From Deltaproteobacteria bacterium (GTDB lineage Bacteria; Myxococcota_A; JAADFL01): a stretch of DNA of 36,501 bases. Positions 24,505 to 33,743 of this stretch are shown one piece after another. The DNA is taken from NCBI GenBank assembly GCA_013152945.1, contig JAADFL010000010.1, positions 1 to 36,501 of the forward strand, written 5' to 3'. How positions within the stretch are numbered: the stretch's first letter is position 1; each line of letters starts with the position of its first letter. Below the pieces are notes generated by a model that saw nothing but the letters and a program-made list of their open reading frames with translations, had not been told where the DNA came from and ran no database searches. Both the position numbers and the translations under genes were made by a program.

Positions 24505-27001
24505 CTGGTATCGCGAGATCTTTCAACTTTTTAACCACGTCTCTGAATTTGCGGTCTTCGCGATAGATGCGGGTGAAGCATCGCTTCGCATCTTTACGGC
24601 GTCCCATGTCTTCCAAAACATCACCAAGTTCATAATAGATGTCCAATTTTTGAGCATTCGTTGCGCCCTCGATTTTCAGGCCCTGTTTGAAAACGCTAAC
24701 AGCCTCTTTGAGTTTGCCTTGTGCTTTGGCAGACAATCCAATCATCTTGTAACAATCCGCCTCACGTCCGTCATGGGCCTTGACGGCTATTTTGAACTCC
24801 CTTACCGCCTCATCATACATTGCCATTCCGAAGTAGGCCATACCTACATCGAAATGGTCTTCCCTCCCGAGTTCTTCTGTAGCCGTTGTCTGGGTCATTT
24901 CCTCATCATCCAGGAAATCGGATCCAAATGACTTGTCGTATCCATCGTTTACTGCCGGTTTTTTATCCGGAGCGGGCTTGGCATCTGACGAGCTGTTGCC
25001 GGCGATGGTTTCCTGTTTATTATTCTTGCCCTCGATATCTTGAATTCGTGCAATCAATGCTGTTGCCTCGGCATGCCCCGGGCTCTTTGCCAGTATCTCT
25101 TCCAGTAAAGCACGAGCATCATCATACAGGTTCTGTTGAATGAAAAAGTTTGCCTCCTCGATTTCATCCGAAAAATCTTCTTCATCATCCGGTGCTGTGT
25201 CCTTGTTAACGGCACTTTTATTAGAGGCATTATCGTCGGTCGCCGATTCCCTTGATTCTTGCTGAAACAGGTCTTCAGGGGCCATTCCAAGAAGACTGGG
25301 TTCATCAAAAGAAAGTCCAATCGCCGGTTCCTGCTTTTCAGAGGTATCCAACGACCAATCGTCCTTGTCCGATTCGGCACCGGTTCCCGGTTCGCTGAAA
25401 GATTCATTAGTATCTTGGGATTCTCCGTCCTCGCTTCGGGGCTCTCCATATAATTCATCTTCACTGAGAGGCTGGAAATCCAGGCCTTCATCAAAAGAAA
25501 AGTTCTCTACATCCAGTGATTCCAAATCTCCGGTTTCATCAATGGAAAACTCCTCGATTTCATTATCTATGCCCAACTCGATGACATCTTCATCAGCCGC
25601 TTCTTCCTCAAAACCATCCGTGTAGTCCATGCCCGGAACTCCGGCATTTTCAGAACCGGGTTTTAACTCAGCAATCTGTGCCGTGTACTTGGCCGTCAGA
25701 TCAAGGTCGCCCAATTCTTTGGCCATTTCGACCAAAGTCTCAAGTTCTGCAACGGCAGCATCCGTTTCTTCCATGTTTGTCAGAATCTGTACAAGTTTTT
25801 CATGTAGTAAAATAGATCCTGGATGGTTTTCGAGACTTTCCATGATATGAGACTTCGCCCTGTCCATCAGCCCGTATTTTATGAAAACATCTGCTTCGGT
25901 AAGTTTTTTTTCAACTTCCGGGTCACGGTCAAGGGTGGCGGTGGAGGTCGGCGCCTTTTTTACAGCAGGAGAAGGGCCGGCCATGATTGTGGGAGCTTCG
26001 AAGCCGTTTTCTGGATTGTTTGGCATAACACTCGGAATTTCAAATCCGTCCATTGAACCTGATTCATCTTCCAGAAAGAAATCCTCTCCATCCTGGGCGG
26101 AATCGGTTTCTTTTTCCAAGGCAGTACGAGCCTCTACATCACCTGGATTCAAAGCCAGGATTTTTTGATAGATTGCATCTCGTTCGTTATTTCTCCCTTG
26201 AGCTTCATAGACTCGAACCAACTCATGATATACCGATAACAACTTTGCATCCTGTCCAAGGCTGCGGAATGCCTTTGCCAATAAGAGGAGCGTTTCGGCA
26301 TTTTGAGGGTCTTCTTGAAAACATATTTGTAACTTTGTGAGGGCACGCTTTATTTCACCACGATTGATGTAAATTTCAGCCAATTCCCGTAACGTGTCAT
26401 GATCCTCGGGGGTTGCTTGGCTCAAGAGTTCCAGAACGCGGAGGTAATCATCGAAATTGTTGCTGCCTTTTAACTCGTCAGCCAACTGTTTATAAAGATC
26501 TAGGGCTTCATCTCTCCTTTCGGCTCTTACCAAAGCCTGGGCATACCTCAACCTGGCCTGGAAATTTTCCGGATCAAGTTCTGTCATCTGCTCCAGTACT
26601 TGCAATGCCTGGTCGATGTTACCACTGCTCTCGAATTTTTCGACCACATGTTGAAACTGGATCATGGCATCACTGATAAGGCCGAGTTGTTGGTACAACT
26701 CTCCCAGCTTCATCATGCCTTCCAGGTAATTATCATCTAACTTGAGCACTTGTTTAAGAACAGCTACCGCCTTTACATAGAAACCCTGTTTGGAGTATGA
26801 GTCCGCCACCTTTCGATAATGCTGGATCGCCTCTTCTTTTCTCCCGAGCCTTGCGCAGATTTCAGCTACTTTCAGACGTATCCTCTCATCCTTTGGATCC
26901 TGTTCTATTATTTTGTTATATTCCCGAAGGGCCTTTTCGTAATTTCCCTTTTGGATAAATTTCTGGGCGCTATTTATTAGCTTGTTCTTATTGACCACCA
27001 C
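24485..27001 (-). CDS. Large tetratricopeptide-repeat protein
   Basis: 838 residues, no signal peptide. N-terminal TPRs (about 8-290) follow the 34-residue helix pair pattern, then a linker, more TPRs (about 365-455), an acidic low-complexity stretch (about 460-620) and TPRs to the end (about 735-830). Starts at a GTG (27001, or 26998) with GGAG 5 or 8 nt upstream. It probably acts as a cytoplasmic scaffold; similar proteins in myxobacteria bind gliding or secretion factors but no specific role can be assigned here. First gene of the TPR-tamB-Omp85 unit, read from the promoter at 27057-27085. Confidence 0.82.
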   Translation of the reverse strand: MVVNKNKLINSAQKFIQKGNYEKALREYNKIIEQDPKDERIRLKVAEICARLGRKEEAIQHYRKVADSYSKQGFYVKAVAVLKQVLKLDDNYLEGMMKLGELYQQLGLISDAMIQFQHVVEKFESSGNIDQALQVLEQMTELDPENFQARLRYAQALVRAERRDEALDLYKQLADELKGSNNFDDYLRVLELLSQATPEDHDTLRELAEIYINRGEIKRALTKLQICFQEDPQNAETLLLLAKAFRSLGQDAKLLSVYHELVRVYEAQGRNNERDAIYQKILALNPGDVEARTALEKETDSAQDGEDFFLEDESGSMDGFEIPSVMPNNPENGFEAPTIMAGPSPAVKKAPTSTATLDRDPEVEKKLTEADVFIKYGLMDRAKSHIMESLENHPGSILLHEKLVQILTNMEETDAAVAELETLVEMAKELGDLDLTAKYTAQIAELKPGSENAGVPGMDYTDGFEEEAADEDVIELGIDNEIEEFSIDETGDLESLDVENFSFDEGLDFQPLSEDELYGEPRSEDGESQDTNESFSEPGTGAESDKDDWSLDTSEKQEPAIGLSFDEPSLLGMAPEDLFQQESRESATDDNASNKSAVNKDTAPDDEEDFSDEIEEANFFIQQNLYDDARALLEEILAKSPGHAEATALIARIQDIEGKNNKQETIAGNSSSDAKPAPDKKPAVNDGYDKSFGSDFLDDEEMTQTTATEELGREDHFDVGMAYFGMAMYDEAVREFKIAVKAHDGREADCYKMIGLSAKAQGKLKEAVSVFKQGLKIEGATNAQKLDIYYELGDVLEDMGRRKDAKRCFTRIYREDRKFRDVVKKLKDLAIPGEGSGN

Positions 27002-27056
27002 TGTAGCTCCGTCCAGAAGGCTGGCGTCTCAAGCATTCGCTCGGCCTAGAATATTT

Positions 27057-27085
27057 AGTTTATTCCAAGTGATTTCAGTCGTCAA
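27057..27085 (-). promoter_or_regulatory. Putative promoter for the TPR-tamB-Omp85 unit
   Basis: Minus strand TTGACG (27085-27080), 17-nt spacer, TAAACT (27062-27057). Expected start near 27050 gives a 5' leader of about 50 nt before the GTG. This is the best promoter match in the gap between efp and the TPR gene. Confidence 0.55.
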
Positions 27086-27162
27086 GGTAAAGTGAAGCAT
27101 CGGTAATGTATCAATGGGATCAACAAGACGCTGGCAAAAATTGCATTGATCCATAAGATGCA

Positions 27163-27720
27163 TCAGGCTCGTTCTACATATGCCTTGGTTCGGGTATCTA
27201 TCCTGACCACGTCACCTTCCTCCACAAAGAGTGGCACCTGAATCACTCCTCCCGAGGCCAATGTTGCAGGTTTTGTGGCTCCACTTGCCGTATCTCCCTT
27301 GATTCCCGGCTCTGTGTGAGCAATGGGAATTTGAACGAAATTGGGTAGTTCCATGGCAAGAGGTTTTCCATTGTGCAATAGTATCTCTACCTCGGTGTTC
27401 TCGGTCAGAAAAAGTCTGTCGTCACCCAATTGGTCCGGGGTCATACTGATTTGTTCATAATTGTCCTTGTCCATGAAGTGATAGTTTTCCCCGTCTTCGT
27501 AAAGGAATTCCATATTCCTCTCTTCCAGGTCGGGTACATCAACAGTTTCACCCGACCTGAAGGTTCTATCCAGGACCCTGCCGCTGACAAGGTTTTTCAA
27601 CCTGGTTTTTACGAATGCCACGCCCTTACCAGGCTTTACGTGTTGACATTCCACTATCACGTATGGTTCTCCGTCCATCTCGATCTTCAAGTTTCTTCGA
27701 AATTCGCTGGTAGAATACAT
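27163..27720 (-). CDS. efp: Elongation factor P
   Basis: 185 residues, normal length. It contains the EF-P KOW domain with HVKPGKGVAFVKTRL; Lys32 sits at the tip of the PGKG loop and is the residue modified in many species. The context resembles Bacillus-type EF-P more than the Arg32 rhamnosylated group. EF-P helps ribosomes through polyproline stretches. No EpmA, EpmB or EarP gene is in the window. ATG 27720 has AAGGAG about 14 nt upstream and AAAGGAC adjacent. Confidence 0.96.
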   Translation of the reverse strand: MYSTSEFRRNLKIEMDGEPYVIVECQHVKPGKGVAFVKTRLKNLVSGRVLDRTFRSGETVDVPDLEERNMEFLYEDGENYHFMDKDNYEQISMTPDQLGDDRLFLTENTEVEILLHNGKPLAMELPNFVQIPIAHTEPGIKGDTASGATKPATLASGGVIQVPLFVEEGDVVRIDTRTKAYVERA

Positions 27721-27798
27721 GTCCTTTGCCTCGTTCTCCTTTCAGAAGTACCTTGCTACCAGTAGTTGTTCAGAGCTGCCGGCACCCAATGCCATTGT

Positions 27799-28158
27799 TC
27801 AAAGTTCGTTCAGCAATAACGGCCCGATAACCCTTAAATAATATCGCCCCATTCCAATAGCTTTTTGTGAATCCAGGATCAACATGAGAAAGTATTCATT
27901 GGTCAGAGTACGTACCAGTATCGTGGACTCTTTTGATTTCAACATGAGTTCTTCCGGCCTGCCGAGACCGGCCCCGGAAAAAGAACCGAACAGTTCCTTT
28001 ATTTTCATGGAAAGTTCTGCAGTTACAGACTCCATGTTAGGACCTTTTTGGCCCTTTGGATATGACTCCACTGTCAGGCCGTCGAACCCGGCAACTCCAC
28101 AAGCTACAGAACCGTCTACTTTTTCATAAATTTGCTTCAGATAATCATTGAAGGCCAT
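27799..28158 (-). CDS. Roadblock/LC7-domain protein (MglB-like)
   Basis: 119 residues, one Roadblock/LC7 domain: VDGSVACGVAGFDGLTVESY, followed by helices and a strand pair with TILVRTLTNEYFLMLIL. In myxobacteria MglB of this family controls a Ras-like GTPase (MglA) for polarity. No MglA-like gene is in the window, so the role is open. Overlaps the upstream small TPR gene by 14 nt, showing co-translation. Confidence 0.85.
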   Translation of the reverse strand: MAFNDYLKQIYEKVDGSVACGVAGFDGLTVESYPKGQKGPNMESVTAELSMKIKELFGSFSGAGLGRPEELMLKSKESTILVRTLTNEYFLMLILDSQKAIGMGRYYLRVIGPLLLNEL

Positions 28159-28459
28159 TTCTTCGTCCCCTACGAACTCTTTCCAAGAGTTCCATCAGAT
28201 AATCAACGATTTCGCCATCCGAGACCAAAGGGCCGGAAGCATTCTTTTGCCACCCGGCTTTGTGGCGTGTTTCCAACTCGTGGATTTCGGCTAGTTTCTT
28301 TCTGACCTCGGGATCGGCAGGTTTTTTTTCAAGCAATTTGCTGTATACAAACTTGGCCCGATTCAAGTGCCCCTGTTGCTCATAGATGCCGGCCAGGGTT
28401 TTTGAAAAAATAGGGACTACTTCCACTTTTCCTCCGGTATCGTCTCCATCTCCGTACAA
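28145..28459 (-). CDS. Small TPR protein
   Basis: 104 residues. A TPR-type helix pair (about residues 15-60: IFSKTLAGIYEQQGHLNRAKFVYSKLLEKKP) is followed by a charged helix and an amphipathic end (DGEIVDYLMELLERVRRGRR). The start is TTG at 28459, supported by GGAGG 7 nt upstream. It overlaps the Roadblock gene and is likely its partner or regulator. Confidence 0.75.
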   Translation of the reverse strand: MYGDGDDTGGKVEVVPIFSKTLAGIYEQQGHLNRAKFVYSKLLEKKPADPEVRKKLAEIHELETRHKAGWQKNASGPLVSDGEIVDYLMELLERVRRGRRNGLQ

Positions 28460-28497
28460 GTAAAAACCTCCACAATCACCATCGAGACATACGAAAT

Positions 28498-28526
28498 TGA
28501 CTAGCCCATGACAGTGTTTCTGTCAA
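28498..28526 (-). promoter_or_regulatory. Putative promoter for the small TPR-Roadblock genes
   Basis: Minus strand TTGACA (28526-28521), 17-nt spacer, TAGTCA (28503-28498). The -35 is consensus, the -10 poor. An inverted repeat at 28509-28525 overlaps the -35. Confidence 0.35.
28509..28525. repeat. Inverted repeat overlapping a -35 element
   Basis: TGACAG (28509-28514) and CTGTCA (28520-28525) form a perfect 6-bp dyad across a 5-nt centre. Its place on the -35 of the leftward promoter suggests an operator. Confidence 0.4.
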
Positions 28527-28624
28527 GGCTGTCTCTTTGAATTACCCATTAAAATTCGGACAAGGAGCAGGGACTTGAATCTGTCTCTTGACCAATTGAA
28601 CGGTCAGCGCAATTGTATAATGTG

Positions 28625-30088
28625 ATGATTGTGGTAAATTCCGGACTGAAACCTAAACTGATCATAGCCTTCCTCGTGCCGACTGCCGTTGCTGTATCCG
28701 CCTCGATAGTTGCAAGTTATTTGGAAGCGCAAAAATCCCTGGAATCGGAACTTGGTGAGCGCCTGATGGTTGCAGCCGGTAGTGCCGCCGCCGCTCTTTC
28801 AGACGATCTTGTATATGATTTTGCTCCCGGCGACCAGGATACAAGAATGTATAAGAGGACGCTTCGAAGATTGATTGATCTGAAGAATGCTACACACACC
28901 GCCCGGTTGTTTGCTTTTTCTCCGGGCATGAAGGCTCTTGTCGATACCGATCCGAACGTGGAACCGGGAGACGTTCTCTATCGACTGGAAAGAGATAAGG
29001 TGGAAATTCATCTGGCTCTCGAGGGAAAGCAAGTCTCTTCTTTCCTGTTCCGCGGCAAGGATGGAAATTTATATAAGACCGGATACGCGCCAATATTTAA
29101 TCGGGAAAAGAAAGTCCTTGCAGTTCTTGGCGCCGATGGTTCAACAGCCTATTTCACGGCTCTTTCGAATCTTTGGAAACACATGGCCGTCGTAGGAGCT
29201 GTTGTCAGCCTGTTGGCCGTATTGACGGGACTATTCGTTGCCTCTAGATTGATTCGTCCGATACAGAACCTGGTAATTGCTGCAAAGTCGATAGGGTCGG
29301 GTGACCTTGAACAAAGGATCGAAATCAAAGGCGGCGACGAGATTGCATTTCTAGGCAAGACCCTGGAAGAGATGAGAATGGAATTGCTCGAGCGGGACCG
29401 GAGAATGCAAATGATGCTCGCCGGAATAGCACACGAAATCAGAAATCCCCTGGGAGGGATGGAACTTTTCCTCGGCATCCTGGGCGAGGAGCTTGAATCC
29501 TCGCCTGAACTGCTCAAGCACCTGGAAAAGGTCAGGAACGAATTGTCCTCTCTATCGAGGATAGTAAATGACTTTCTGGGATATGCCAGACCTGTCAGGC
29601 TGTCGCGGAAAAAGTTCGATTTACAAGAGCTGCTGAATGAAGTCAAAGAACTCATGAGAAAAGAAGCAGCGGAGAAAGAAGTGAAACTCGATATTGAAAA
29701 GAATGATACGTCCTTGGTCACGGCTGATCAGGATCTTCTCAAGAGGGCGATTTTGAACCTCGTGAAAAATGCTATACAGGCAGTGCCTTCGAAGGGAAAC
29801 GTGACTCTTTCCGCAAGGCTTGAAGATGGCGAATATTATGAAATCGATGTTACGGATGATGGTATCGGCATGGACGTAACAGTCTTGGAGAAAGCGACAG
29901 AGGCATTTTTCACCACCAAGCCCAGGGGCTCCGGTCTCGGCCTGGCCTTGGCCGCCAAGATCGCCGAAGAACACGGCGGCCGCCTCATCCTGAGGAGCTC
30001 TCGCAGCCGTGGGACAAGGGCTACGATAAGAATTCCAAGTAAGCAGTCGGGTAACATTGATTCCAGGTCGTTGGAGGCCCAAGAATGA
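28625..30088 (+). CDS. Membrane sensor histidine kinase (NtrC-partner type)
   Basis: 487 residues from ATG 28625; a TTG at 28613 is in frame. TM1 (about 11-32), a periplasmic sensor (about 33-182), TM2 (about 187-207), HAMP, HisKA with GIAHEIRNPLGGM (phospho-acceptor His270), and HATPase_c with NLVKNAIQAV, DDGIGM and GSGLGLALA. The sensor ligand is unknown. TGA overlaps the regulator ATG by 4 nt. No Shine-Dalgarno is seen before ATG 28625, and TATAAT lies just upstream (28616-28621), so the start or mRNA 5' end is odd. Confidence 0.92.
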   Translation: MIVVNSGLKPKLIIAFLVPTAVAVSASIVASYLEAQKSLESELGERLMVAAGSAAAALSDDLVYDFAPGDQDTRMYKRTLRRLIDLKNATHTARLFAFSPGMKALVDTDPNVEPGDVLYRLERDKVEIHLALEGKQVSSFLFRGKDGNLYKTGYAPIFNREKKVLAVLGADGSTAYFTALSNLWKHMAVVGAVVSLLAVLTGLFVASRLIRPIQNLVIAAKSIGSGDLEQRIEIKGGDEIAFLGKTLEEMRMELLERDRRMQMMLAGIAHEIRNPLGGMELFLGILGEELESSPELLKHLEKVRNELSSLSRIVNDFLGYARPVRLSRKKFDLQELLNEVKELMRKEAAEKEVKLDIEKNDTSLVTADQDLLKRAILNLVKNAIQAVPSKGNVTLSARLEDGEYYEIDVTDDGIGMDVTVLEKATEAFFTTKPRGSGLGLALAAKIAEEHGGRLILRSSRSRGTRATIRIPSKQSGNIDSRSLEAQE

Positions 30089-31491
30089 GTAAGATTCTCG
30101 TGGTAGAGGACAATGAAACGATGAGAACGGGTATGGTAACGGTAGCCGCCAGGCTGGGACATGAGGCCATGGAAGCTTGTGATGGTGTATCAGGGATTTC
30201 CGTAGCAAGGTCCTTTAAGCCGGATCTGGTGTTGACCGACCTCAAGCTGGGAGACGTGGACGGCATAGAAGTGCTACGAAAAACAAAAGAAATGAACCAG
30301 AATTGTCAGGTCATAATAGTAACCGCCCATGGCACTGTTGAGTCTGCTGTCGAAGCAATGAGGCTTGGTGCATTTGATTTTGTAGAAAAACCGTTTGGCC
30401 CGAAACTCCTGAAAGCAAAGATCGACAAGGCACTTGAAGTCGTTGAAGTCAAGGCAAAGGCGAACAGGCTCGAAGAGGAAAATGAAGCCCTTAGGGCGGA
30501 ATTTTCACTACCCCCGGACCTTGAAGAACTGGTTGGAAAATCCGAAGCCATGAACAAGGTTTTTCGGGCCATAGGCAAGGTTGCTCCTACTGATACGACC
30601 GTCCTTTTGACAGGTGAGAGTGGAACAGGAAAGGAGCTTGTTGCAAAGGCTATTCACTCGAGAAGCAAGAGGGCGGACAAGGTCTTGGTCAAGGTGAGCT
30701 GTGGCGCGATTCCGGAAAACCTCATCGAAAGCGAGTTGTTCGGTCACGAGAAAGGAGCATTTACAGGGGCGATAAGGCGAAAAATGGGACGATTCGAATT
30801 GGCACACAAAGGGACCCTGTTCCTCGATGAAATAGGAGAATTACCCAAGCCGCTGCAAGTCAAATTGTTGAGAGTGCTCCAGGAAAGAGAATTCGAGCGG
30901 GTCGGTGGTGAAGATACGTTGAGGGTGGATGTCAGACTGATTGCCGCTACAAACAGGAATCTTAATCTGGATGTCAAGGAAGGAAGATTCAGGGAAGACT
31001 TGTTCTATCGACTGAATGTAGTACCTATTGAACTGCCTCCCTTGCGGGTTCGAACCGGGGATATACAGGCCCTTGCCCATCATTTCATCGAAAAGCTGCA
31101 AGTGAGAACCGGTGGCAAGGCTGTTAAAATCGATCCCCATGCACTGGATATGCTGGAAACCTATTCCTGGCCGGGCAATGTAAGGGAATTGGAGAATACG
31201 ATTGAAAGAGCGATGGTATTTTGCGAAGGGGACACGATAAGGACAAGTGATCTTCCACCGTCGATTGCCGGCTCCAGCCTGCCGACACATACGGCGACAA
31301 GGGAGAATAACCGGGAATCTTCCCCTCATCTTGGAGAAAAGCCCCTACCAGAACTTTTGGAAGAAGTCGAACGTAACATGATTTTGCAGGCATATGAAAA
31401 ATCGAATGGCATAAAGGCTGAAGCAGCCAGGGTACTGGGTGTGAAGGTAAGTGCATTGTACTATAAGTTGCAGAAATATGGGATTGAGTAG
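30085..31491 (+). CDS. NtrC-family sigma-54-dependent response regulator
   Basis: 468 residues. Receiver domain (1-120) with phospho-acceptor Asp52 (LVLTDLKLGD) and Lys102; AAA+ sigma-54 activator domain with Walker A GESGTGKE (177-184) and the GAFTGA sigma-54 contact (224-229); Fis-type helix-turn-helix at the end (AEAARVLGVKVSALYYKLQ). It should be phosphorylated by the kinase that overlaps it and open sigma-54 promoters. A candidate target promoter lies 12 nt past its stop codon. Confidence 0.95.
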   Translation: MSKILVVEDNETMRTGMVTVAARLGHEAMEACDGVSGISVARSFKPDLVLTDLKLGDVDGIEVLRKTKEMNQNCQVIIVTAHGTVESAVEAMRLGAFDFVEKPFGPKLLKAKIDKALEVVEVKAKANRLEEENEALRAEFSLPPDLEELVGKSEAMNKVFRAIGKVAPTDTTVLLTGESGTGKELVAKAIHSRSKRADKVLVKVSCGAIPENLIESELFGHEKGAFTGAIRRKMGRFELAHKGTLFLDEIGELPKPLQVKLLRVLQEREFERVGGEDTLRVDVRLIAATNRNLNLDVKEGRFREDLFYRLNVVPIELPPLRVRTGDIQALAHHFIEKLQVRTGGKAVKIDPHALDMLETYSWPGNVRELENTIERAMVFCEGDTIRTSDLPPSIAGSSLPTHTATRENNRESSPHLGEKPLPELLEEVERNMILQAYEKSNGIKAEAARVLGVKVSALYYKLQKYGIE

Positions 31492-31502
31492 AAGGCCGAA
31501 TG

Positions 31503-31516
31503 GGCATGAAATATGC
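31503..31516 (+). promoter_or_regulatory. Sigma-54-like promoter element (-24/-12)
   Basis: GGCATG at 31503-31508 and ATGC at 31513-31516 give GG and GC spaced by exactly 10 nt and match most of the TGGCAY-N-TTGC consensus; the leading T and one T of the -12 are replaced. The expected start is about 31527, close to the second possible ATG (31531) of the next gene. A chance match is possible. Confidence 0.35.
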
Positions 31517-32577
31517 ATAAAAAATTGTACATGAAATTTCGATGGGTTATAGCCATTGTAGTACTATTTACAATGCCGGCCGTAGGCAATACCCACGAAT
31601 TAAACACCTTGAGCCGGGACATGGCTTCACTAGAAGATTTGTACAATAACCTTGTTAGAGAGTCCAGGCATCTCAAAACTCGCCTTCAGGACCTGGCAAC
31701 AAAAATTGGACGACTAAAATCAGGCTATATAACGAGGAGCGCAAAACAAGACCTGGCGAATTTCTTGGCCGAGTCCCAGGAGGTCTCCATTCGATTGGAA
31801 GCGGTTTCCAAAAGGCTCAAGGCGGCCCGTAAGGCTTTGAATGAAACCAGAAGAGAGATGGTCATGGCTCTGGATTCAAAGATGTCAAAGCTGGAAAAAA
31901 TCCTTCTACAAAAAGGCCAGGGGGCACCGGACAAAGAGCAAATGCTTGCCGAGTTGATCAGGCTGCAAAAGACCAGGAATAGATTACTGAAATCCATGAA
32001 GGTCCAGACACCTCCTGGTCATGTATATTTGGAAGTCGATCCCCTGGATGGCCCCAAGGAGCTTAGGCGCAAGGCATCCTTTTTGAAGGAAAGGGCCGGG
32101 AAACTCAAAAAATTCGCATGGGAACTCGAAGAAAGAAAAAAAATTGTCGCCCGTTCGATACGTCTTGAGGGAAAGCTTAGGGATGTAGCCGAGGGGGAGG
32201 CGCTTTTCGATGAATCACGAAGCTGCCTGGGTGGGCCTCAAAGCGGCATTGGACAGAGGGGACGGGAAAATGCTATCGGATCCGGCAATAATATGAGCAA
32301 AAATACGAATGAAGGCCCATCAGCTCATACCGGTGACATGGCTTCCGATGGCGGGCTGTCCGGATACGGGCAAGAAAAGCCTGCCGAATCACGAAGTACT
32401 GGCGTCAAGCTGGAAGACATGTATGCAAAAGATTCGATTGGCTCGAGCAAGGTCATGTGGAACGATGTCGAGTGGCTTGAGAACAAGCGGCAAGAGGCAC
32501 TGAAAGAGGCTAGAGAATTGGAGTTAAAGGCCAAGGCGATAATTGAGCAAGCCGAGGCCCTGGAGAAAACCGATTGA
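31513..32577 (+). CDS. Exported coiled-coil protein, family unknown
   Basis: 354 residues. Signal peptide about 1-25 from either ATG 31513 or ATG 31531; neither has a clear Shine-Dalgarno. Mature part: long heptad coiled coil (about 30-115), a second charged coil (about 175-225), a Gly/Ser-rich disordered stretch (about 235-300) and a C-terminal helix (about 325-352). Likely periplasmic. Its TGA overlaps the next TTG start by 4 nt. I do not recognise the family; context ties it to the OM barrel and lipoprotein that follow. Confidence 0.75.
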   Translation: MHKKLYMKFRWVIAIVVLFTMPAVGNTHELNTLSRDMASLEDLYNNLVRESRHLKTRLQDLATKIGRLKSGYITRSAKQDLANFLAESQEVSIRLEAVSKRLKAARKALNETRREMVMALDSKMSKLEKILLQKGQGAPDKEQMLAELIRLQKTRNRLLKSMKVQTPPGHVYLEVDPLDGPKELRRKASFLKERAGKLKKFAWELEERKKIVARSIRLEGKLRDVAEGEALFDESRSCLGGPQSGIGQRGRENAIGSGNNMSKNTNEGPSAHTGDMASDGGLSGYGQEKPAESRSTGVKLEDMYAKDSIGSSKVMWNDVEWLENKRQEALKEARELELKAKAIIEQAEALEKTD

Positions 32578-33743
32578 CAAATCGATTCGTTTTCAGTGTT
32601 CCGATTCGGACAGAACATCTTCGTGCGGTAATCTTGCTGTTGATACCATTATTTTCCACACATCCGTGCCGGGCATCCGACCGCCCGGAACACGTGCATC
32701 TCGCTCTCAAGGCATCCCTTTCATCCTTGTATGACTCAAATGTCCACAGGGCGTACAGGATCGATAATGAAAACAAAACGATGTACACGGACAAGGTGTC
32801 AGGCGATGTTGCAGCCAGGATGATACTTCAGGGACTTGCGTCTTTCCGGACTTCGACGAGCCTGCGCGGCAATCTCGCTTACACGGTCGGATTTAAAAAA
32901 TTCGCAAGATTCACGGATGAAGACGTTCTTGTGAACAAGCTTGAGGCAGGTGTCTGGGCAAACCTGGGAACAAGGTCTGTCATGGGGCTGTACGGGTCTT
33001 TCAAGGACAAGGATCAACGTGGCAGGGAAGAGGTTTCTTCCCGTCTGCCTGGTGCGAGGGATTACAGGAGAGGTGGTGCTGGTATCAGAGCAACGACATT
33101 CGCGGGACCTCTGAGATTCAACATAGGTGCCGGTTACTCTTTCCTGGACCACAAGCCCAGGGAATTCACCCCGTACTCCAACCAGTCATACACGATAAGT
33201 TTCGAAAGCATATACCTGCTTGCAAAGGGTGAATTCAGAATCAAGGCAGGCTACTATTTCAGCCGGTTGTTTTACAAGGGAATGGCATACACTGAAAAGG
33301 GCAATACAATATCGGAAATGTCTGTCCACAGAAAGGACAGTCTCCACGTCCTTGAAGCGTCCACTGCATGGCATGGACCGTTGCTGATCGAGGTCGGTTA
33401 CAGGTTTTGGCTCAATCAGTCAAACTCGGCAGGTGAAACCTTTCAGGCACACAGTGTGCGCCTGACCCTGTCCGCAGACCTGTTCGCCAATGTGGGTGCA
33501 AGGCTCATATGCAATTTGAAGTTGAAGAAACTGGTCGATGGTTTCTATCTGTCGGGCGTGCTTCCCCTGGCGGAAGAAGATGAAAACCAAAATAGTGTGC
33601 TGGCCGTCTTGGATACTGATCTCTCCGACGACATTTCAGTAGAGTTGGGTTTTGCCTATTATGGTAACGAACTCTCCAAGGGAGGGTATTCTTTTTCCAG
33701 GAGCTTGGCTTTCCTGTCCATGACAGGTAAGTGGGGAAACTGA
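32574..33743 (+). CDS. Predicted outer-membrane beta-barrel protein
   Basis: 389 residues from TTG 32574, overlapping the previous stop by 4 nt. A signal peptide (about 1-35, cleavage after CRA) precedes alternating amphipathic strands throughout, e.g. RFNIGAGYSFLDH, YTISFESIYLLAKGEFRIKAGYYFSRLFYK and DISVELGFAYYG, as in OM barrels. Possibly a porin-like, DUF-type or surface-secretion barrel; no name assigned. Shares its last base with the first base of the following lipoprotein start. Confidence 0.7.
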   Translation: MTNRFVFSVPIRTEHLRAVILLLIPLFSTHPCRASDRPEHVHLALKASLSSLYDSNVHRAYRIDNENKTMYTDKVSGDVAARMILQGLASFRTSTSLRGNLAYTVGFKKFARFTDEDVLVNKLEAGVWANLGTRSVMGLYGSFKDKDQRGREEVSSRLPGARDYRRGGAGIRATTFAGPLRFNIGAGYSFLDHKPREFTPYSNQSYTISFESIYLLAKGEFRIKAGYYFSRLFYKGMAYTEKGNTISEMSVHRKDSLHVLEASTAWHGPLLIEVGYRFWLNQSNSAGETFQAHSVRLTLSADLFANVGARLICNLKLKKLVDGFYLSGVLPLAEEDENQNSVLAVLDTDLSDDISVELGFAYYGNELSKGGYSFSRSLAFLSMTGKWGN

